Part shown: positions 45,203-55,050 of the stretch, piece by piece
How the letters are laid out: each line of letters opens with the position of its first letter
Numbering within the stretch: the first letter of the stretch is position 1
Assembly (NCBI GenBank): GCA_029027265.1
Contig: CP093061.1
Coordinates: 434,001 to 498,000, forward strand
Source: Sulfurospirillum_A sp029027265
Lineage (GTDB): Bacteria > Campylobacterota > Campylobacteria > Campylobacterales > Sulfurospirillaceae
DNA: 64,000 nt
Reading direction: 5' to 3'
Program-made: the position numbers and the translations under genes
The notes under the pieces: model-generated
What the model was told of the DNA's origin: nothing
The model's input: the letters and a program-made list of their open reading frames with translations, nothing else
The model's database searches: none

Positions 45203-46002
45203 AATAACAGGTTTATCTTCTCTATAAAATCTAAAGGGTCTATTTTTTTAGACCCTATTATTATAGAAAAGTGCAAATGTGGTCCAGTAACTCTTCCTGT
45301 TGCACCACTGAGTCCAAGAATTTCTTTTTGCTTTACTCTTTGACCTTTTTTTACTAAGATTTTACTTAAGTGTGAGTATGAGCTGTAGATGCCTTCTCCG
45401 TGGTCAACAATAACTGCATTACCAGAGTAGTATCTTTTGCTTGCAACTACTACAACTCCATCATTTACTGCTTTTAGATTTGTGCCAGTTGGTGCTCTAA
45501 AGTCTGTGCCTGAGTGGAAGCTTTTTAATGAACCATTAAAGGTTCTAGCATTACCATAGGCACTTGTGATTTTGGAGTTTAAGGGAATTAAAAAAGGTTT
45601 GTTCCAGTACCTTGTTTTTGTAACTGTAGCATATATTTTTTTAGATTCAAGATACTCTTTGTAGATTCTATTTTCTTCACTTTTAGGAGGTTTGACTTTT
45701 TTGGGATTTACTTTGAGAGTCTCTTTCTTGTAAGCTCCTTGCTTTACATGTAGAACTATTTTTTTACTTTTATTACCCTTTACATGTAAGAGTTTTATCT
45801 CTTTAGTTTTTGTTTTATAATCAACCGGTAAAAGAACAAAATAACTATCTTTTTTAGTAGGATGTTTCAACAGAGGTAACTCTATTTTATTCCTTAAAAT
45901 ATGGCTGTTTTTCCCCACTTCTAAGAGAAATGTTTTTCCGTTTGTAATTTCATAAGCAAATATATTTGTCAGAAATAAAAAAATAAAAAACAGTTTATAC
46001 AT
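45199..46002 (-). CDS. M23-family peptidase (LytM domain)
   Basis: 267 residues. Signal peptide at the N-terminus and a C-terminal LytM domain with zinc ligands in SFHSGTDFRAP, YSHLSKI and GPHLHFSI. It cuts peptidoglycan cross-links; in Campylobacterota such enzymes shape the cell. It carries two TACATGTA copies 28 bp apart, both read as Leu-His-Val-Lys. Confidence 0.88.
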   Translation of the reverse strand: MYKLFFIFLFLTNIFAYEITNGKTFLLEVGKNSHILRNKIELPLLKHPTKKDSYFVLLPVDYKTKTKEIKLLHVKGNKSKKIVLHVKQGAYKKETLKVNPKKVKPPKSEENRIYKEYLESKKIYATVTKTRYWNKPFLIPLNSKITSAYGNARTFNGSLKSFHSGTDFRAPTGTNLKAVNDGVVVVASKRYYSGNAVIVDHGEGIYSSYSHLSKILVKKGQRVKQKEILGLSGATGRVTGPHLHFSIIIGSKKIDPLDFIEKINLLF

Positions 46003-46059
46003 AATTATCCTTTTAGTAGTTTTTCTGTATACTATCTAAAATTTACATAAAGGTAATTA

Positions 46060-46551
46060 ATGAAAGTAGTAGTAATACAAGGACCAAATTTAAATCTTCT
46101 AGGACATAGAGAACAAAATATTTATGGACCAATGAAACTCGAAGAAATTCACACTCAAATGGAAAGTATAGCTAAACAAAATAATATGGAAATAGAATTT
46201 TTTCAATCAAACCTTGAGGGTGAAATAGTTGATAGAGTTCAAGAATGTATTGGTGATGCAGATGGTATCATTATCAACCCAGCAGCTTATACTCATACTT
46301 CAATCGCTATCCGTGATGCAATCGCAGCGGCTGCTTTGCCAACAGTTGAAGTTCATATTAGTAACATACATAGACGTGAAGAGTTTAGAAGTAAAAGTTT
46401 AACTGCTCCGGTTTGTACTGGTCAAATCAGTGGTTTTGGACCATTTGGTTACCATTTAGCAATGATTTCTATGACTCAAATTTTAGGAGAATTAGAAGTA
46501 CAAAAGAAAACACGTGAAGATGCTCAAGCAAAAGTAGAGGAGCAGCTATGA
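46060..46551 (+). CDS. aroQ: 3-dehydroquinate dehydratase, type II
   Basis: 163 residues. GPNLNLLGHREQNIYG with the catalytic Tyr, NPAAYTHTSIAIRDA, the His of EVHISNIHRREEFR, and GFGPFGYHLA. Shikimate pathway enzyme. First of a long tightly packed operon leading into the flagellar genes; its stop overlaps the next ATG. Confidence 0.94.
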   Translation: MKVVVIQGPNLNLLGHREQNIYGPMKLEEIHTQMESIAKQNNMEIEFFQSNLEGEIVDRVQECIGDADGIIINPAAYTHTSIAIRDAIAAAALPTVEVHISNIHRREEFRSKSLTAPVCTGQISGFGPFGYHLAMISMTQILGELEVQKKTREDAQAKVEEQL

Positions 46552-47582
46552 ATTACATTTTAAAAGATGAAAATGCTGTTTTTTATGAGTGTGGTTTCTC
46601 TTGTGATAATGTTGTTTTTCTAAAGTTTGGAAGTGAAGCTTTTTTTATAACGGACTCTAGATACGATACAGAAGCAAAAGAGTATATAAAAAATGCAGAG
46701 GTTATTATAACTGAGCGTCGTGATATGTTTCCAAAAGTAAGAGAGCTTATAAAAAAGGCAAAAATTAAAGAGCTTATTTTTAACCCAAAAGAGTGGAGTC
46801 TTCAAGCTTATGAAGAGTTTTCAAAAGATATAGATGGAGTTGATTTTAAACGCGAAGCTAATTTTTCTCAACAAAAACGTATTATAAAGAGTGCAGATGA
46901 GCTAGATATTTTAAGAAAAGCGTCTGAGATTGGGGCTAAGGCATTCGATAATTTTGCAAAGTATCTTAATGAGTCAGGTCTTCATGTTACTGAACAAAGA
47001 CTTCATTTTGAAGCAGAAAATATACTGAAAAATTATGGAGAATTTGGTCTTAGTTTTTCCCCAATTCTTGGAGTAAATAAAAATGCAGCGAAGTGTCACG
47101 CTCTTCCACTTTTAGATACCCTAGATAAAGGTGATTTGATTTTGTTTGATGCTGGTGTAACTTACAAAGGTTATTGTAGTGACAGAACAAGAACAGCAGA
47201 GTTTGACCAAAATCTAAACTTTAGTAAAAATCAAAAGTTTGGTGATTCAAAACGTCAAAAAATTTATGACATAGTTCTCAAAGCTCAAGAAGCTGGAATT
47301 GATAAAGCAAGAGCAGGGGTAAAAGCTTGCGAAGTGGACAAGGCTTGTAGAGAAGTGATTGAGAAAGCTGGATATGGCAAATGGTTTATTCACTCGACTG
47401 GTCATGGTGTTGGACTAGACATTCATGAACTTCCTGTTATTTCAAATAAAAGTGAAACAGTTCTTGAAGAGGGAATGGTTTTGACAATTGAGCCTGGTAT
47501 TTACCTACCAGATGAGTTTGGAGTTCGCATAGAAGATACTATGATAATTACAAGCGGTGAAGCTGAGTTATTAGGTAAATAA
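46548..47582 (+). CDS. Aminopeptidase P-family (M24) metallopeptidase
   Basis: 344 residues. N-terminal creatinase-like domain and a pita-bread catalytic domain with the five metal ligands: Asp in LFDAGVTYKG and CSDRTR, His in TGHGVGLDIHE, Glu in TIEPGIYL and RIEDTM. It removes N-terminal residues before proline. Operon member between aroQ and folK, with one-base overlap at the 3' end. Confidence 0.9.
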   Translation: MNYILKDENAVFYECGFSCDNVVFLKFGSEAFFITDSRYDTEAKEYIKNAEVIITERRDMFPKVRELIKKAKIKELIFNPKEWSLQAYEEFSKDIDGVDFKREANFSQQKRIIKSADELDILRKASEIGAKAFDNFAKYLNESGLHVTEQRLHFEAENILKNYGEFGLSFSPILGVNKNAAKCHALPLLDTLDKGDLILFDAGVTYKGYCSDRTRTAEFDQNLNFSKNQKFGDSKRQKIYDIVLKAQEAGIDKARAGVKACEVDKACREVIEKAGYGKWFIHSTGHGVGLDIHELPVISNKSETVLEEGMVLTIEPGIYLPDEFGVRIEDTMIITSGEAELLGK

Positions 47583-48046
47583 TGCAGTTTTTTTATGATA
47601 GGTTTTTTCCAATCATAAAAAAACAGAATAAAAGCTACAAATATGAAGCTGTTGTAGGCATAGGTGGTAATGAAGGAGATGTGCGTAAAAGATTTAGAAG
47701 TCTTTACATGTACATGATGAGAAGTTCGCTTGTAAGCATAAGTGAAACTTCTCCAGTTCTTCAAAACCCACCTTTTGGCTACTTAGATCAGAAAGATTTT
47801 TACAATGCAATTGTGCTTGTAAGAACGTCTCTGAGTCCAAAGGCATTTTTAAAATTTCTTCTACATGTAGAGAAGATATTTGGACGAAAAAGAAGTTTTA
47901 AAAATGCCCCAAGAACTCTTGATTTAGATTTGATATTTTATGAAAATGTTAAAATCAAGAGCAAATCATTGAGTGTTCCACATCCTGCGTGGAGTAAGAG
48001 AGAGTCGGTAGTGCTACCACTGTTAAAAATGAAAAGGAAAATATAG
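47582..48046 (+). CDS. folK: HPPK, folate biosynthesis
   Basis: 154 residues. VVGIGGNEGDVRKRF, the catalytic loop FGRKRSFKNAPRTLDLDLIF and VPHPAW are hallmarks of 2-amino-4-hydroxy-6-hydroxymethyldihydropteridine pyrophosphokinase. Starts on the final base of the peptidase stop and abuts flhF directly. Confidence 0.92.
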   Translation: MQFFYDRFFPIIKKQNKSYKYEAVVGIGGNEGDVRKRFRSLYMYMMRSSLVSISETSPVLQNPPFGYLDQKDFYNAIVLVRTSLSPKAFLKFLLHVEKIFGRKRSFKNAPRTLDLDLIFYENVKIKSKSLSVPHPAWSKRESVVLPLLKMKRKI

Positions 48047-49318
48047 GTGAAATTCTTGACTTTTAGTGCCGCCTCACCAGCTGCTGCTTTGAAACAAGCT
48101 CAGATAGAGTGTGGTGAAGATGCCTTAGTTGTTAGCACAAAACAGGTTAAAAAAAAGACTCTTAATACTCCTGCTCTTTATGAGGTAGTTGTTGCTGTTG
48201 AAGATGCGAAAGTAAAACTTGTTCCAAAGAGACCAGTACCAACATCTAGAAGTACAGAAGATGTTCTCATAAACATTTCAGAAGCAGCAAAACAAATATC
48301 TGAAATAGCAAAAGTAACAGAGACAAATTTACCCTCTCGTCCTCCTTCAAAAATAACTATTGAAGAGAAGAAAAAATCTAATGATGAAGTTGGAGATATA
48401 AAACAGGAGATAACAAAACTTGCAGATAAAATAAAGCTTATCCAAGAGATGTTTTGGGAAGAAAAATCTCCTGCAAGAAATAACTTAGCTATACCACCAG
48501 AATTTGCAGAAATATATAAACTAGCCAAAATTAGTGGTATGGGAAGTAACCATCTTGATAACATAATGAAACTTACACTCGAACACATGCCTTCAAAAAT
48601 GAGATACTCTAGTGAGTCAGTAAAGCGTTACTTTCATGTACTTTTACGAAAGATGATTAGAGTACGTCATGAGAGAGAAGTGCCAAGAGGTACAAAAAAA
48701 CTTATTATGTTTGTTGGACCAACAGGGGTTGGAAAAACAACAACTATTGCTAAGTTAGCTGCTCGTTTTTCGTACATAAAAGAGAAACGTGATAAAGTAG
48801 GAATTATTACACTTGATACTTATAGAATTGGAGCAGTTGAACAACTTTTTCAATATGCAAAAATGATGAGACTCCCTATAGAAGACGTTGTAGACCCAAG
48901 TGATTTTAACAGTGCTCTTCGTTCACTTTCTCATTGTAATGTTATTTTAATAGACACCGTTGGAAGTTCACAGTATGATAAAGATAAACTAGCAAAACTG
49001 AATCAGTTTATAAAAAATAGCGAGTATGAGATAGATGTCAATTTGGTACTTTCAGCAGGGAGCAAACTTGAGGATTTAAAAGAGATATATAAAAATTTCT
49101 CATTTTTAAACATAGACACACTTATTTTTACAAAGTTTGATGAGACTAAAGCTTTTGGAACAGTTTTTTCTTTAATACATGATATAGATAAACCAGTGAG
49201 TTACTTCTCAGTTGGACAAGAAGTACCAGATGATATAGAAGTAGCAAATAGTGATTTTTTAGTAAAGTGTATGTTAAATGGTTTTAAAAGGAAGCAAGAT
49301 GCAAACTCAAGCGAATAA
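48047..49318 (+). CDS. flhF: Flagellar SRP-like GTPase FlhF
   Basis: 423 residues from GTG 48047. Basic N-terminal B domain, then the SRP-type N and G domains with VGPTGVGKTTTIAKLAARF, ITLDTYRIGAVEQL and LIDTVGSSQYD. It places the flagellum at the pole and controls flagellar genes in Campylobacterota. Overlaps flhG by 20 bases. Confidence 0.92.
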   Translation: MKFLTFSAASPAAALKQAQIECGEDALVVSTKQVKKKTLNTPALYEVVVAVEDAKVKLVPKRPVPTSRSTEDVLINISEAAKQISEIAKVTETNLPSRPPSKITIEEKKKSNDEVGDIKQEITKLADKIKLIQEMFWEEKSPARNNLAIPPEFAEIYKLAKISGMGSNHLDNIMKLTLEHMPSKMRYSSESVKRYFHVLLRKMIRVRHEREVPRGTKKLIMFVGPTGVGKTTTIAKLAARFSYIKEKRDKVGIITLDTYRIGAVEQLFQYAKMMRLPIEDVVDPSDFNSALRSLSHCNVILIDTVGSSQYDKDKLAKLNQFIKNSEYEIDVNLVLSAGSKLEDLKEIYKNFSFLNIDTLIFTKFDETKAFGTVFSLIHDIDKPVSYFSVGQEVPDDIEVANSDFLVKCMLNGFKRKQDANSSE

Positions 49319-50174
49319 ACTGCAAAAACTTGTAAAAGAGGGGAAGTCATCTGTTAGAAAAAGCACAAGAACAAAATATATTGCAATAACAAGTGGCAAA
49401 GGTGGAGTTGGAAAGAGTACTTTAAGTGCCAATTTAGCAAATGTCTTAGCTAAAAATGGCTATAAAGTTGGGCTTTTTGATGCGGACATTGGTTTAGCAA
49501 ATTTAGACGTGATTTTAAACGTTCGTATTACAAAAAATATTTTACATGTACTCAAGGGTGAAGCTACTCTTGAAGATATAATTGTACATGTAAAGAAAAA
49601 TCTTATACTTATACCTGGTGAGAGTGGTGATGAGATATTAAAATATAATGATCAGTTTTTGTATGAGAGATTTTTTGATGAGACTAAAGTTCTAGACGAT
49701 TTAGATTTTATGATTATAGATACTGGTGCTGGTATTGGTGGACATACACAGTTGTTTCTAGAGGCTGCCGATGAGGTTATTGTTGTGACTGTTCCTGATC
49801 CTGCGGCTATTACGGATGCGTATGCAACTATAAAGATAACAAGCAAAGTAAAACCTATGATACATTTGGTTCTCAATATGACAAAAAGCACTAAAGAGGC
49901 AGAGCTCATTTATGAAAAAATAAGTAAAGTAGCTGTTGCTAATATAAAAGGACTTACTCTAAATTTACTTGGACGTTTGCCAGAAGACAAAATAGTAGCA
50001 AAAAGCATAAAGCAAAGAACTCTTTTTAGTGATGATGTTCCAAATGGTGCTGCTTCATATGAACTTAAAAGAATAGTCAATAATCTTGTTTATCGTTTGG
50101 AACGTAAAGTGCTTAAAGAGAAGGAAGATAGAGGTTTTGGTAGTTTTATAAAGAGCCTTATAGATAAATTTTAA
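49299..50174 (+). CDS. flhG: MinD-like ATPase FlhG (YlxH)
   Basis: 291 residues from ATG 49299, which has AAAAGGA eight bases upstream; the frame is open to 49278. Deviant Walker A SGKGGVGKSTLSANLA, FDADIGLANLDV and IIDTGAGI. It limits flagellar number as the partner of FlhF. Contains two TACATGTA copies. Confidence 0.9.
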   Translation: MQTQANKLQKLVKEGKSSVRKSTRTKYIAITSGKGGVGKSTLSANLANVLAKNGYKVGLFDADIGLANLDVILNVRITKNILHVLKGEATLEDIIVHVKKNLILIPGESGDEILKYNDQFLYERFFDETKVLDDLDFMIIDTGAGIGGHTQLFLEAADEVIVVTVPDPAAITDAYATIKITSKVKPMIHLVLNMTKSTKEAELIYEKISKVAVANIKGLTLNLLGRLPEDKIVAKSIKQRTLFSDDVPNGAASYELKRIVNNLVYRLERKVLKEKEDRGFGSFIKSLIDKF

Positions 50175-50183
50175 GGAAATAAA

Positions 50184-50555
50184 TTGATGCTTGGTCCGAA
50201 TAATTTTATATATTTTTTTACAGTATGTGGGTTTTTTATAGGTCTGATATTTACTATAATAAATTTTTCAATGCCAGAAGATATTATTTTATATACAGCG
50301 GAGATAACACTCTTTTTCTATCTTTTTATACACGTAATAATTATGAATTTTGTTGATATAAAACGTTTTACAGTAAGCATTTTTAATAAAAAAGAGTATG
50401 AAGATGTAAGTGAGTACTTTGTCTCAGAACTTGACTCCAGAGAGAAAAGAATGGATGCTCTATTACTTGAAGTAGAGAAGCTGAATATGAAGTATGAAAA
50501 AGAATCAAAAAATGAAAAAAAGCTAGAAGTAAATGCAAATAAAAAAGCAGCCTAA
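50184..50555 (+). CDS. Small membrane protein of the flagellar operon
   Basis: 123 residues with two transmembrane helices (FIYFFTVCGFFIGLIFTII, ILYTAEITLFFYLFIHVIIM) and a charged C-terminal helix. Unknown function, but a protein of this type sits between flhG and fliA in Campylobacterota genomes. AAGGA precedes TTG 50184; ATG 50187 is an alternative start. Confidence 0.7.
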   Translation: MMLGPNNFIYFFTVCGFFIGLIFTIINFSMPEDIILYTAEITLFFYLFIHVIIMNFVDIKRFTVSIFNKKEYEDVSEYFVSELDSREKRMDALLLEVEKLNMKYEKESKNEKKLEVNANKKAA

Positions 50556-51240
50556 TCCTTATAGTGATCATATAAAAAAAGAACAAGATACGTTAGTGCT
50601 ACAGTATTTACCAGCGGTTCGTGCCTTGGCATATAGGCTTAGAGAGAGGTTGCCAACATCTATAGATGTTAATGATTTGATTTCTATTGGCACAGAAGAG
50701 ATGATAAAACTTTCTCGTAGGTATGATAAAGAACAAAATGATTCATTTTGGGGTTATGGGCGTCAGCGTGTGTATGGTTCTATGCTTGATTACCTCAGAA
50801 GCTTAGATGTAATGAGTAGAGCAAATAGAAGACTTATAAAAGTAGTAAATAAAGAGATAGACAGACATCTTTCAACTTATGAAGAAGAGCCTACTAGTGA
50901 GTACCTTTCAACTCTTTTAGAAGAGAGTGTAGAAAAAATAGATGATGCTAGAAATGGCTCAAAAATTATTTCTTTAATGCCCATAAATGAGCAGATAACA
51001 ATTTTAAGTGAAGAAGACACTTCTGAAATAGTAGAAAAAGATGAACTTATAGAGTTAATCAAAACAATTTTAAATAAGTTTAAAGAGAGAGAACAGCTTA
51101 TAATTCAGCTATATTATTTTGAAGAACTTAATCTTAAAGAGATAAGTGCTATACTTAATATTAGTGAATCTAGAATTTCACAGATTCATAAAAAACTATT
51201 AAAACAAATACGAGAGGAATTAGGACTAAACGATGGCTGA
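50533..51240 (+). CDS. fliA: Flagellar sigma factor FliA (sigma-28)
   Basis: 235 residues. Region 2 (YLPAVRALAYRLRERLPTSIDVNDLISIG, FWGYGRQRVYGSMLDYLR) and region 4 (REQLIIQLYYFEELNLKEISAIL, SRISQIHKKLLKQI). Directs late flagellar genes. It overlaps the upstream gene by 23 bases and fliM by 8. Confidence 0.93.
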   Translation: MQIKKQPNPYSDHIKKEQDTLVLQYLPAVRALAYRLRERLPTSIDVNDLISIGTEEMIKLSRRYDKEQNDSFWGYGRQRVYGSMLDYLRSLDVMSRANRRLIKVVNKEIDRHLSTYEEEPTSEYLSTLLEESVEKIDDARNGSKIISLMPINEQITILSEEDTSEIVEKDELIELIKTILNKFKEREQLIIQLYYFEELNLKEISAILNISESRISQIHKKLLKQIREELGLNDG

Positions 51241-52306
51241 TATACTAAGTCAAGAAGAGATTGACGCCCTTTTAGAAGTTGTTGAAGAAGATGGAGATAC
51301 GGATTCTGTTGAAGGTGGAGAAGAGAGTGATGAACGTCAGATAATCCTTTATGATTTTAAACGACCAAATAGAGTTTCAAAAGAACAACTTCGTGCAGTA
51401 AAAGGAATACATGACAAGATGGCAAGAAATCTTGCTGCTCAAATTTCTTCTATTATGAGAAGTATTGTTGAAATTCAACTTCACTCTGTTGACCAGATGA
51501 CTTATGGTGAATTTTTAATGAGTCTTCCTAGCCCTACAAGTTTTAACGTTTTTTCAGTAAAGCCTTTAGATGGAAGTTGTGTTATTGAGATAAACCCTTC
51601 TATAGCATTCCCTATGATAGATAGACTGCTTGGTGGTCTTGGAGAATCTTTTGAATCAACCAGAGAACTTACAGATATAGAACTTAATCTTTTGGATGCA
51701 ATTTTAAGAATAGTTATGCAAAGACTCAAAGAAGCATGGGGACCTATCACTGATATGTATCCTGTTGTAGAAACTAAAGAGTCAAGCCCAAATGTTGTTC
51801 AAGTAGTAAGTCAAAATGAAATTGTTATTATGGTTGTTATGGAGATTATCATAGGAAATTCTAGTGGAATGATAAACATATGTTATCCTGTTATATATTT
51901 GGAGCCTATACTTTCACGTTTGGCGAATAGAGATATTATGCTTGGTGAAACTAGTGCAAAAAAGAGTAGAAACAAAGAACTTAATGCACTTGTTGGTCGT
52001 GCTGAAGTTTTTAATGAAGCTATAATTGGAGAGGCTGATTTAAGTGTGGGTGAGTTACTTGATCTTGAAGCGGGTGATGTGATACGCTTAGACCGCCCAG
52101 CAGATGATCATGCTATAGTTTCTATAGATAAAAAAGACTTGTTTTTAGCTGAAATTGGGCTTCATAGATTTAGAAAATCGATTAAAATCAAAGAGTTGAT
52201 ACAAACGGATAAAGATGAAGTTAAATCAGTTCTAGAACAGTTAGAGATGAAAAGAATGGAAAAAATATACTCTACTTCAGAAGAAGATATAGAGAGAGTA
52301 CTATGA
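51233..52306 (+). CDS. fliM: Flagellar motor switch protein FliM
   Basis: 357 residues. N-terminal CheY-binding peptide LSQEEIDALLEV, the central CheC-like domain (QLHSVDQMTYGEFLMSLP) and the C-terminal SpoA domain (LEAGDVIRLDRPADDHA). Part of the cytoplasmic switch complex. Confidence 0.95.
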   Translation: MADILSQEEIDALLEVVEEDGDTDSVEGGEESDERQIILYDFKRPNRVSKEQLRAVKGIHDKMARNLAAQISSIMRSIVEIQLHSVDQMTYGEFLMSLPSPTSFNVFSVKPLDGSCVIEINPSIAFPMIDRLLGGLGESFESTRELTDIELNLLDAILRIVMQRLKEAWGPITDMYPVVETKESSPNVVQVVSQNEIVIMVVMEIIIGNSSGMINICYPVIYLEPILSRLANRDIMLGETSAKKSRNKELNALVGRAEVFNEAIIGEADLSVGELLDLEAGDVIRLDRPADDHAIVSIDKKDLFLAEIGLHRFRKSIKIKELIQTDKDEVKSVLEQLEMKRMEKIYSTSEEDIERVL

Positions 52307-52322
52307 AAAGAGAGAAGTTAAA

Positions 52323-53183
52323 ATGACATCAGAATTTATAAAAATTTTAGAGAGTGAGATAGTTTCTACTATTGAAGGGTTAACAGGGATGGCTCCAAGT
52401 GTAGAATTGCATAGTGAGTCAACTCCTGATGGAAAAACTATTCTTTCTCCACCATTGGCTGTATTGGATGTTAGTATTAGTGGTGATGTTAATTCAAAAA
52501 TGAAAATTACAGTATCTGCAATTCTAGCTACAGCACTTGGTGATATGATGCTTGGTGGTGAAGGTATAGAAAAAGAGGAGATGGATGATGATGATTTGGA
52601 TGCAACGAAAGAGATTTTATCAAATGTTTTAGGTTCTTTATCAACTGCACTAAGCGGTCAAAAATCAATGCCAAATTTGAGTTTTACTGTAGATGACATA
52701 AGGTATATAGAGCCAACAGGAAGTGTAGATTTTGATGATTTTGCAAAACTTTTTGTATTTAACATGGGAATACAAAGTACGTCCGATAACATAGCATTTG
52801 GAATTGATTCTACTTTAGAATCAGCTTTAAACGGACAAGTTGAGCAAGAAAGTGGTGCTCAAGAAAGTGCTTCGCAAAGTGATGCTCCAATGGCTACTCA
52901 TATTAGTTTATCTAGTGAAGAGATGAAGAATATAGAGCTTATAAAAGATGTAAAATTACCTATAAGAGTGAGAATAGGTTCAAAGAAAATGCTTCTGAAA
53001 GACGTTTTGAGTATGGACATAGGTTCAGTTATTGAGCTTGACCAACTAGCAAATGATCCTCTTGAAATTCTTGTTGGAGATAAAATAATTGCTCAAGGTG
53101 AAGTTGTCATCATTGATGGTAACTTTGGCGTTCAAATAAGTGAAATCGGTTCAAAAAGAGAACGTTTAGAAACACTCAGATGA
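52323..53183 (+). CDS. fliY: Flagellar motor switch protein FliY/FliN
   Basis: 286 residues. A CheC-like N-terminal part (ILATALGDMMLGGEG, LSNVLGSLSTAL) and a C-terminal FliN/SpoA domain (VKLPIRVRIGSKKMLLKDVLSMDIGSVIELD in overlapping segments). Campylobacterota carry this longer FliY form next to fliM. Its stop overlaps the next start as ATGA. Confidence 0.88.
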   Translation: MTSEFIKILESEIVSTIEGLTGMAPSVELHSESTPDGKTILSPPLAVLDVSISGDVNSKMKITVSAILATALGDMMLGGEGIEKEEMDDDDLDATKEILSNVLGSLSTALSGQKSMPNLSFTVDDIRYIEPTGSVDFDDFAKLFVFNMGIQSTSDNIAFGIDSTLESALNGQVEQESGAQESASQSDAPMATHISLSSEEMKNIELIKDVKLPIRVRIGSKKMLLKDVLSMDIGSVIELDQLANDPLEILVGDKIIAQGEVVIIDGNFGVQISEIGSKRERLETLR

Positions 53184-53914
53184 CCTCAGGAACCAAGCAT
53201 ATAAAAGATACCGAACACTCAAATGTATGGAGTGTCCTTAGAATTATGAGTGACTTTGTAAAAGGTTTTGATGAGCTTAAAGATATAGGTCCATCAGTTA
53301 CTTTTTTTGGAAGTGCAAGGTTTGATGAAAATAATAAATACTACAAACAAGCAGAAAAACTCGCAAAACTTTTGGCAGACAAAGGCTACAATGTTATATC
53401 AGGTGGCTCAAGTGGTATCATGGAAGCAGCGAATAAGGGAGCTTTTAAAAGTGGTAAAGCAGAGTCTATTGGACTAAATATTGAATTAGAACATGAACAA
53501 GGTGGCAATGGATACACTACAAAAGACTTAACTTTTGATTACTTTTTTGCACGAAAAGTTATGCTTGTAAAATACTCTCTAGCTTATGTTATTTTTCCTG
53601 GAGGATTTGGAACTCTGGATGAGTTTTTTGAGTCTTTGACACTCACTCAAACGAAAAAAATTTCACAAATAAGTATATTTTTAGTTGGTACTGAGTATTG
53701 GCAGCCAATCTACAACTTCATCAAGAAAACCATGGTAGAAAATGGTACAATCGACATAAAAGATGTTGAACTCATAACTTTCACAGATGATTTAGAAAAG
53801 ATTTCTAAAGATATAGACAAGAGATTAATTTTACATATTAATGATTTAAAAAATTGTGGATTAAGTGATTCTGAGTATTATAAGAAAGCGATAGAGCAAC
53901 TTCAAAAACAATAA
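53180..53914 (+). CDS. LOG-family Rossmann protein (TIGR00730-like)
   Basis: 244 residues. VTFFGSARFDENNKYY, ISGGSSGIMEAANKGA and the signature PGGFGTLDEFFE are clear. Members cleave cytokinin-type or other nucleoside 5'-monophosphates; physiological role in bacteria is uncertain. Coupled to fliY and followed by mnmA. Confidence 0.85.
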   Translation: MTSGTKHIKDTEHSNVWSVLRIMSDFVKGFDELKDIGPSVTFFGSARFDENNKYYKQAEKLAKLLADKGYNVISGGSSGIMEAANKGAFKSGKAESIGLNIELEHEQGGNGYTTKDLTFDYFFARKVMLVKYSLAYVIFPGGFGTLDEFFESLTLTQTKKISQISIFLVGTEYWQPIYNFIKKTMVENGTIDIKDVELITFTDDLEKISKDIDKRLILHINDLKNCGLSDSEYYKKAIEQLQKQ

Positions 53915-53931
53915 TAATTGTAAGGTTAGTA

Positions 53932-54945
53932 ATGAAAATATTAGTAGCTATGAGCGGTGGTGTGGATTCCACTGTAACAGCGTATAAATTAAAAGAAGAG
54001 GGGCATGAAATTGAGGGAGTCTATATGAGACTTCACAATGATAATTTAGCCCATGAAGAAAATATAAGAAAAGTAAAAAAAGTAGCAGATTTTTTGGGAA
54101 TCAAATACCATGTACTTGATTTGCAAGCAAAGTTTAATGATTTTGTATATGACCCTTTTGTAAATACTTATAAAGATGGTTTAACACCAAATCCTTGTGT
54201 ACTGTGTAATAGAAATATAAAACTCGGAGCTCTAATGGATTTTACAAAAGAGCTTGGTATGGACAAACTTGCAACAGGACACTACATACAAATCAAAGAT
54301 GGACTTTTAACAGAAGCAGTAGATGACACAAAAGACCAAAGTTATTTTTTAGCAAATGTAAAAAAAGAGAGTTTAGAAACCGTACTGTTTCCACTTGGTG
54401 CAATGTTCAAAGTTGATGTAAAAAAGTTTGCAGCAACAATAGGTGTTCTTCAAGAGTTTTCAACTCAAAAAGAGAGTAGTGAAATCTGTTTTGTACCTGA
54501 TACATATACGCAAATACTAAAAAAACATATGGATATAGACAAACCAGGAAATGTATTAAATACAAAAGGTGAAGTAGTTGGAGAGCATAAAGGGTATATG
54601 CATTATACCATAGGTAAAAGAAAAGGTTTTACTGTCAAAGGTGCACATGATGCACACTATGTAACTGCCATAAATCCAAAAACAAATGAGATAACTGTAG
54701 GATTAAAAGAAGATTTAAATGTCAATGAATTTAAAATTAAAGACATAAATATGTTTATTGATGATAAAGAGATTGAATGCACTGTAAAGATAAGATATAG
54801 AAGTCCTAAGAGTGAATGTAGTGTACATGTAGATGGCACTAATGCAAACGTAAAACTTTATGACAACGTTCAAGGAGTAGCTGCTGGACAGATGGCAGTT
54901 TTTTATAGAGATGACCAAGTTGTAGGTGGTGGTTGGATAGAGTAG
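53932..54945 (+). CDS. mnmA: tRNA-specific 2-thiouridylase MnmA
   Basis: 337 residues. PP-loop AMSGGVDSTVTAYKL, catalytic Cys in PNPCVLCNRNIK and SSEICFVPD, and C-terminal beta domains. Makes the 2-thio group at the tRNA wobble uridine. GTAAGG precedes the start; the hairpin at 54941 begins within its stop region. Confidence 0.94.
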   Translation: MKILVAMSGGVDSTVTAYKLKEEGHEIEGVYMRLHNDNLAHEENIRKVKKVADFLGIKYHVLDLQAKFNDFVYDPFVNTYKDGLTPNPCVLCNRNIKLGALMDFTKELGMDKLATGHYIQIKDGLLTEAVDDTKDQSYFLANVKKESLETVLFPLGAMFKVDVKKFAATIGVLQEFSTQKESSEICFVPDTYTQILKKHMDIDKPGNVLNTKGEVVGEHKGYMHYTIGKRKGFTVKGAHDAHYVTAINPKTNEITVGLKEDLNVNEFKIKDINMFIDDKEIECTVKIRYRSPKSECSVHVDGTNANVKLYDNVQGVAAGQMAVFYRDDQVVGGGWIE

Positions 54946-54963
54946 AGGGGATAACCCTCTACT
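54941..54963. terminator. Hairpin at the end of mnmA
   Basis: Stem AGTAGAGGG (54941-54949), loop GATAA, stem CCCTCTACT (54955-54963). GC-richer than the surroundings but with no T-run after it. The remaining gap to 55050 shows nothing else. Confidence 0.5.
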
Positions 54964-55050
54964 AAAGGTTCTATAACAACTCTTGCTGTTTGTGTGCCAT
55001 AATAATAATCGTTCGAAATTTCTTTTTCGCCTATTACATTACGTAACTAT